Shown here: positions 59,993 through 64,000 of the stretch, in pieces
Numbering within the stretch: the stretch's first letter is position 1
Layout of the letters: each line of letters begins with the position of its first letter
DNA from: JAENVT01 sp039931555
Lineage (GTDB): Bacteria; Actinomycetota; Acidimicrobiia; Acidimicrobiales; Ilumatobacteraceae
Assembly (NCBI GenBank): GCA_039931555.1
Contig: JBDTRP010000070.1
Span: 1-64,000 of the forward strand
DNA length: 64,000 nucleotides
Direction of reading: 5' to 3'
Translations under genes and position numbers: made by a program
Notes under the pieces: generated by a model
What the model was told of the DNA's origin: nothing
Databases searched by the model: none
The model's input: only the letters and a program-made list of their open reading frames with translations

Positions 59993-61081
59993 TTACGGCG
60001 TGGCGGCGGTGACCGTGAGAACGGTGATCATCCCCTTGGAGTAGTGGCGTTCGCCGGTCGACGTCACGTTGCCACAGGCGAGGATGTACCGCCCGGGCTG
60101 GAGGTCGGCAACCACGGTCACCGTCGCGCCCGCATCGGCGAGCGCCGTTGCGCCGATCACCGTCGGAGCAAGCGCCGTATGGAACTGGGCCTGGTCGAAC
60201 AGGATCGCCAAGTTCTCCTGCGTCGAGGGCGTCGGGGCCGCATCGGGGATGCGCGCCACCTCGAGCTGGTGCGACTCGGTACCGCCGTTCTGCAGGTTGA
60301 ACCGCGTGACGCCCGCGGCAACCGTCGACGGGCCCGAGAGGCTGTACTCGTGGCCCACGAACGAGAGGGTTTGCACAGGTACCAGCGGCGTCGCCGACGT
60401 GGTGGTGGGTGGCGAATCGACGATCGGTGTCGGGATCGTTTGGGTGACTGTGGTCGCCACCGACCCCGTCGTCTTGTGCACCGCACCTTCGTCACCGATC
60501 ATCGCCCAGTACGAGAACCCGGCGACATACGCGATCGTGATCCCGATCACCGCCTTGTTGATGACATCGAGACGGACTGGTCGCCTCGCCCCATAGCCCG
60601 GACGCAAGAACGGCCACAGCGCCACGATGGTCAACAATTCGAACACGACCGACAGCACGTCCGATCGGCCGATCGTTCCGCGCACGCCCTTGGTCGGTCC
60701 GAACGGCAACCCGATCGATCGGTCCCAGGCCCACACGACCACCGGCAGGGCGCTGATGGCGATGCCGGCCTTGGCGACCCATGGTCCCAATGCTGCGATG
60801 ATCAACACGGTCAGGATGCCTTCGACGAGCGCGAGGACGAAGAAGAAGTTGCCCGCCGCCGCCCACTCCTTGGCGTGCTGGTCGATCACGCTCCAATGCA
60901 AGAACTGCGCGCCGAGCAGGCAGGCGATCGCGACAGCCGACCGCACCGTCGCCCGACGGCCCTCCAACACCGAGGCATCGGGCAGGTCGGCGCGCTCGGG
61001 AGCGACCGCATCGCCTCGTCGTGTGGTCTCGAGATGTTGGCGTCGGCGTTGCTTGCGTCGTTGGTCGGCGCGCGTGGTCAC
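59993..61081 (-). CDS. Polytopic membrane protein with C-terminal cupredoxin-like domain
   Basis: 362 residues: a basic N-terminus, about five membrane helices (residues 45-215, with GAQFLHWSVIDQHAKEW and FFFVLALVEGILTVLIIAAL), a Thr/Pro linker and a C-terminal cupredoxin-like fold (SLSGPSTVAAGVTRFNLQNG, GRYILACGNVTSTGERHYSK). His (ESHQLE), Cys (ACGN), His (ERHYSKGM) and Met are placed like type 1 copper ligands, but spacing is loose. The start is GTG 61081, overlapping the small upstream gene by four bases. It may take part in extracellular copper or electron handling. Confidence 0.72.
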   Translation of the reverse strand: MTTRADQRRKQRRRQHLETTRRGDAVAPERADLPDASVLEGRRATVRSAVAIACLLGAQFLHWSVIDQHAKEWAAAGNFFFVLALVEGILTVLIIAALGPWVAKAGIAISALPVVVWAWDRSIGLPFGPTKGVRGTIGRSDVLSVVFELLTIVALWPFLRPGYGARRPVRLDVINKAVIGITIAYVAGFSYWAMIGDEGAVHKTTGSVATTVTQTIPTPIVDSPPTTTSATPLVPVQTLSFVGHEYSLSGPSTVAAGVTRFNLQNGGTESHQLEVARIPDAAPTPSTQENLAILFDQAQFHTALAPTVIGATALADAGATVTVVADLQPGRYILACGNVTSTGERHYSKGMITVLTVTAATP

Positions 61082-61224
61082 CGCGTATTCTTCTCCTCGG
61101 GGCTCGCCGGCGCAGAACGGCCCTCCCGGCGCCGCGCCCACACCAACAGCCCGGCAACCAACGCGATCGGCGCCAGCACCATCATGCCCTCGTCCCAGTT
61201 GAACCCGCTCGCGTGCGCATACAT
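61078..61224 (-). CDS. 48-residue membrane microprotein coupled to the cupredoxin membrane protein
   Basis: ATG 61224 lies 7 bases after AGGAGGG and opens a 48-codon frame, MYAHASGFNWDEGMMVLAPI continuing ALVAGLLVWARRREGR. One membrane helix (about 14-30) is followed by a basic then acidic tail. The stop overlaps the next start (GTGA), strong evidence that it is translated. TACGCT (61246-61251, minus strand) is a likely -10. His4, Met14 and Met15 could contact metal. It is probably a small subunit or chaperone of the following membrane protein. Confidence 0.72.
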   Translation of the reverse strand: MYAHASGFNWDEGMMVLAPIALVAGLLVWARRREGRSAPASPEEKNTR

Positions 61225-61245
61225 CGTTGGTCCCTCCTCTCGGAC

Positions 61246-61251
61246 AGCGTA
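61246..61251 (-). promoter_or_regulatory. -10 of the microprotein-cupredoxin operon
   Basis: TACGCT on the minus strand, predicting a leader of about 15 bases with a strong Shine-Dalgarno. Confidence 0.5.
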
Positions 61252-61355
61252 GTGAGCCGGTAGAACTTGGGAAACGTTGTCGGACAGTCCTTGGTCGCCC
61301 GCCGGCCGGGGCGCACGTCATCGCCAACGCGGTCGAGACTCGTTAGGGACCGAAT

Positions 61356-61361
61356 TAGCAT
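61356..61361 (+). promoter_or_regulatory. -10 element of a predicted leaderless promoter (P450)
   Basis: TAGCAT lies 6 bases before ATG 61368. Confidence 0.6.
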
Positions 61362-61367
61362 GGCCCG

Positions 61368-62654
61368 ATGACCTCGTCTCCGGTCGCCCTCGACCTCGGC
61401 CCCGACGACGCCGACATCACCGATCCCGACGCCTATGTGACCGGCGTTCCGCACGCCACGTTCCAGCGCTTGCGTGATCACGACCCGGTCAGCTGGTGGC
61501 CGGAACACGACGGCGGCAACGGGTTCTGGGCCGTCACCCGCTACGACGACCTGTTGCACGTCAGCCGCAACGTCGGCACGTTCTCCAGCGCACAGGGCAT
61601 CACCCTCGAGGAGATGGACCTCGACGACTTCGAGGCCCGCCGCAACATGCTCGAATACGATCCGCCGCAGCACACCCGGTACCGGCGCCTGGTGTCGAAG
61701 CCGTTCAGCCGCCGCGAGGTCTACGCCTACGAGAACGGCATTCGCCTCCTTGCCCGTGCCGTCGTCGACGAGGCCCTTGCCGCCGGTGCTCAGTTCGACT
61801 TCGTCGAGCGGATCGCCAAGCAACTGCCCATGCGCATGCTCGGTGCGCTGCTCGGCGTGCCCGAGCCCGACGGCGATTGGTTGGTGGAGCGCGGCGACGC
61901 GCTGCTGGGCAATTTCGACCCGGAGTTCACCGAGCATCCGATTGGGCTCACCGATACCGACGAGTTCAAGTCGATCCCGTTCCGATCACCGGCAGCCCTC
62001 GATCTCTACCGCTACGCAGAGCGCCAGGCCGAGCAGCGTCGCACGACCCCGACCGACGATGTCATCAGCGACATCCTGGCGCCCACGGTCGACGGCGATC
62101 GGTTGACCGAACGCGAGTTCAAGAACTTCTTCGTCCTCTTGGTCAGCGCCGGCAACGACACGACCCGCTACACGATGGCCGCCGGGATGAAGGCGTTGAT
62201 CGAACACCCCGATCAGATGGCTGAACTGCGCGAATCGGTCGTTCGTGGCGAGACCGATCTGATCGAGTCCGCGGTCGAGGAGGTGATGCGGTGGGGCACG
62301 GTGACCATGCACTTCCGCCGCACGGCGACCGCCGACGTCGAAATGCACGACCGGGTGATACGCCGCGGCGACAAGGTCGTGATCTGGTTCAACTCGGCTG
62401 ACTTCGATGCTCGCCAGTTCCCCGACCCGTACACGTTCGACATCCACCGCGCGCCCAACGAACACGTCGCCTTCGGGCGGATGAGCCCCCACCTGTGCCT
62501 CGGTGCTCAACTTGCAAGGATGGAGTTGAAGGTGGTGTTCGAAGAACTGTTGCCGAGGATCAGCGACGCCCGCTGCAACGGATCCGTCGAGCGGCTGCGG
62601 TCGAACTTCATCAGCGGCATCAAACGGCTCCCGATCTCGGTGTCAGTCGCGTGA
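61368..62654 (+). CDS. Cytochrome P450
   Basis: 428-residue soluble P450 monooxygenase. The I-helix oxygen motif is SAGNDTTRYT, the K-helix ExxR is EEVMRWG, and the haem loop FGRMSPHLCLGAQLARME holds the thiolate Cys. The usual loop glycines are replaced by Met-Ser, a variation worth noting. The sequence DPPQHTRYRRLVSKPFSRRE is typical of bacterial P450s that oxidise steroids or fatty acids (CYP124/125/142-like), a subfamily placement that is only a guess. The stop overlaps the glutamine amidotransferase start (GTGA). No ferredoxin gene is adjacent. Confidence 0.93.
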   Translation: MTSSPVALDLGPDDADITDPDAYVTGVPHATFQRLRDHDPVSWWPEHDGGNGFWAVTRYDDLLHVSRNVGTFSSAQGITLEEMDLDDFEARRNMLEYDPPQHTRYRRLVSKPFSRREVYAYENGIRLLARAVVDEALAAGAQFDFVERIAKQLPMRMLGALLGVPEPDGDWLVERGDALLGNFDPEFTEHPIGLTDTDEFKSIPFRSPAALDLYRYAERQAEQRRTTPTDDVISDILAPTVDGDRLTEREFKNFFVLLVSAGNDTTRYTMAAGMKALIEHPDQMAELRESVVRGETDLIESAVEEVMRWGTVTMHFRRTATADVEMHDRVIRRGDKVVIWFNSADFDARQFPDPYTFDIHRAPNEHVAFGRMSPHLCLGAQLARMELKVVFEELLPRISDARCNGSVERLRSNFISGIKRLPISVSVA

Positions 62655-63400
62655 GCCGGCGTCCACTGATCGGTCTCTCCGGTCGGCGCTGGCCCGTGGA
62701 GCGAGTGCCGCATCTCCCGCAGGGCGCGCTGCAGGGTGAGGAGGTCGACCTGCACCTCAGCGAGTACCCGAAGGGCATCGCCGCAGTCGGCGGGCTTCCG
62801 GTGCAGTTGACCCGCGATGCCGAGCCGGTCGACATGGTCGGTCGGCTCGACGGTCTGGTGATGACCGGCGGGGCTGACCCCGATCCATCGCTGTACGGCG
62901 AGCCGCCCCATGCAGAGCTCGGCGAGACCGAGCCGGCTCGCGACGCCTGGGAGCTATCGCTGATCCGCGCCGCCCTCGATCGGCACCTGCCGATGCTGTG
63001 CGTCTGTCGCGGTGCGCAACTGTTGAACATCGCACTCGGGGGAACGCTGGTGCAGCACCTCGACGAGGCCGACACACACGCGCTGTGGACGACGTCGCGG
63101 ACCGACCGCTGTCACGTCGTGCAGGTCAGCGCCGGCAGCAGGCTGGAGTCCCTGTACGGGACGGACATCGCCACCAACAGCTTGCACCACCAAGCCGTCG
63201 GCCGACCCGGCGGCGGTGTGATCGTGACCGGCACGGCCGAGGATGGTGTGATCGAAGGCTTCGAACTTGCCGGCCGACCCGAGGTCCTGGCAGTGCAGTG
63301 GCACCCAGAGATGCTCGCCGAGCAACCCGACCCGGCGTTCGCGTGGCTGGTCGACGAGGCCCGCCGCTTCGGCGCCCTCACCGATTCTGCTGACGACTGA
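62651..63400 (+). CDS. Class I glutamine amidotransferase-like gamma-glutamyl hydrolase (PuuD-like)
   Basis: 249 residues of the peptidase C26 family that cleaves gamma-glutamyl amides. The nucleophile is Cys in PMLCVCRGAQLLNIALGG, and the His/Glu pair is in VLAVQWHPEM. GLVMTGGADPDPSLYGE is the family motif seen in PuuD. The start is GTG 62651, overlapping the P450 stop by four bases, so the two are co-translated. A P450 with a gamma-glutamyl hydrolase suggests catabolism of a gamma-glutamylated compound. It ends 4 bases from the convergent MarR gene. Confidence 0.88.
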   Translation: MSRRPLIGLSGRRWPVERVPHLPQGALQGEEVDLHLSEYPKGIAAVGGLPVQLTRDAEPVDMVGRLDGLVMTGGADPDPSLYGEPPHAELGETEPARDAWELSLIRAALDRHLPMLCVCRGAQLLNIALGGTLVQHLDEADTHALWTTSRTDRCHVVQVSAGSRLESLYGTDIATNSLHHQAVGRPGGGVIVTGTAEDGVIEGFELAGRPEVLAVQWHPEMLAEQPDPAFAWLVDEARRFGALTDSADD

Positions 63401-63404
63401 ACGA

Positions 63405-63926
63405 CTAGAGGTCGATCGCTTCGATCGTGCGCAGGATCGTGCGCAGCGACCGGGCCAGATCGTCACGCTCGGTCTCGGTGAGGGCCTGGGTCACGAGCGA
63501 CTCATGACGATTGAACGCCGGCATGACATCGCCGACCACGCTGCGGCCATGCGACGTCAGTGACACGAGGATCCGGCGGCCGTCGACGCGATCGCTCTTG
63601 CGTCGCAACAAACTGCGACCCTCCAGCGTCTTCATCACACCTGTCAGAGTCGCCGCGGTCACGCCGGCCTCGGCGGCCAGCGACCGGGCATCCATGTCAC
63701 CCCATACACGCAGCACGAACAATGCGGTGAACGCACTCCACGACAGTTCGTGTTGGGCGAGCACACCGTTCTCCATGTGGTTGCGCACGGCAGTGGCGGC
63801 GCGGAAGATGTTGGACACCGCTGCGAGCGAACGCAGATCCAGATCGAGATCGCTGAACGCCGCGCCGACGTCGCGTTCCGCCCGCACCAGATCTCGGTCG
63901 TCGTCGCTGGCGAACAACAGCGGCAT
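63405..63926 (-). CDS. MarR family transcriptional regulator
   Basis: 173 residues with a MarR winged helix at about 60-130: ELSWSAFTALFVLRVWGDMD, ARSLAAEAGVTAATLTGVMK as the recognition helix, then the wing KSDRVDGRRILVSLTSHGRS. Long N- and C-terminal helices form the dimer interface. It probably represses genes for aromatic or toxic compounds. ATG 63926 overlaps the stop of the upstream gene by one base (TGATG), so it is not autonomous in transcription. Confidence 0.92.
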   Translation of the reverse strand: MPLLFASDDDRDLVRAERDVGAAFSDLDLDLRSLAAVSNIFRAATAVRNHMENGVLAQHELSWSAFTALFVLRVWGDMDARSLAAEAGVTAATLTGVMKTLEGRSLLRRKSDRVDGRRILVSLTSHGRSVVGDVMPAFNRHESLVTQALTETERDDLARSLRTILRTIEAIDL

Positions 63927-64000
63927 CAGCTAGCCTTCATCAACGCCAGTTCGTCGGCAATCGCGGTGCGCACGCGATCGCGCAGCGTCGAGACGTCGTC
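63926..64000 (-). CDS. C-terminal end of an unidentified gene (cut by window edge)
   Basis: An open minus-strand frame enters from the right edge and ends at TGA 63928-63926 after DDVSTLRDRVRTAIADELAL and MKAS. The stop overlaps the marR ATG by one base, so the genes are coupled. The fragment is a plain amphipathic helix and does not identify the family. Confidence 0.55.
   Translation of the reverse strand, partial: DDVSTLRDRVRTAIADELALMKAS

Noticed and set aside
1..64000. CRISPR arrays, insertion sequences, rRNA operons and prophage genes
   Set aside because: No spaced direct repeats, transposase, integrase or ribosomal RNA sequence was recognised.

Overview
The window is high-GC DNA with short intergenic gaps and many 4-base ATGA or GTGA gene overlaps. 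Gene content is actinobacterial: an actinobacterial-type HemQ, a DUF3263 plus LytR_C pair, a tad pilus locus with a LysM-BTAD protein, a GroEL with a Gly-Met tail behind CIRCE operators, and a DevR/DosR-like two-component system. At least 16 genes have a TANNNT hexamer only 6-8 bases before the start codon, so much of the transcriptome is probably leaderless. I infer a free-living member of the Acidimicrobiia (Ilumatobacter-like); the taxonomy is inference.

Layout. 0-24.7 kb is mostly housekeeping and metabolism: a diguanylate cyclase, a PAC2 protein, glnD with a NUDIX hydrolase, an orphan solute-binding lipoprotein, hemQ, fdhD, an aquaporin, groL, a MoaD-like protein, a P1 peptidase, a sarcosine-oxidase-like enzyme, an ECF sigma factor with a membrane partner that carries an apparent frameshift, a Rieske oxygenase with an amidase, glycerate kinase, uridine kinase and an amidohydrolase-SDR operon. 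24.7-27 kb is an accessory patch: a dispersed ~100 bp repeat, a TIR-domain protein, two fused gene remnants and tRNA-Thr. 27-36.1 kb is one ten-gene tad/flp pilus operon on the minus strand, ending in a large membrane LysM-BTAD protein. 36.4-43.1 kb holds tRNA-Ser, a LysM/transglycosylase protein, a second copy of the repeat, tRNA-Arg, a membrane glycosyltransferase, a SnoaL-like protein, a PASTA protein and a BtuF-like protein. 43.2-45.3 kb encodes a surface protein with five cupredoxin domains.

45.4-57.4 kb is the most interesting region. It looks like a compact DosR (hypoxia/dormancy) regulon with its own regulators: flavodoxin, a GNAT/acyl-CoA-synthetase fusion, two universal stress proteins, a ferritin-like protein, deoC-deoA-phosphoribosyltransferase, a PAS protein with a histidine-less kinase dimerisation stub, a baeRF-family protein, a DevR-like response regulator and a PAS-containing DevS-like kinase. 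Six 15-bp boxes resembling the mycobacterial DosR box lie ahead of these units. Each is centred 41-42 bp upstream of the start codon, or of the predicted transcription start for the one unit with a Shine-Dalgarno leader. The regulator's DNA-recognition helix keeps the DosR contact residues.

57.4-64 kb contains an AMIN-like lipoprotein, an SDR/aldo-keto reductase pair, a 48-residue membrane protein coupled to a cupredoxin membrane protein, a P450 coupled to a class I glutamine amidotransferase, and a MarR regulator. No CRISPR array, insertion sequence, rRNA or replication origin was seen.
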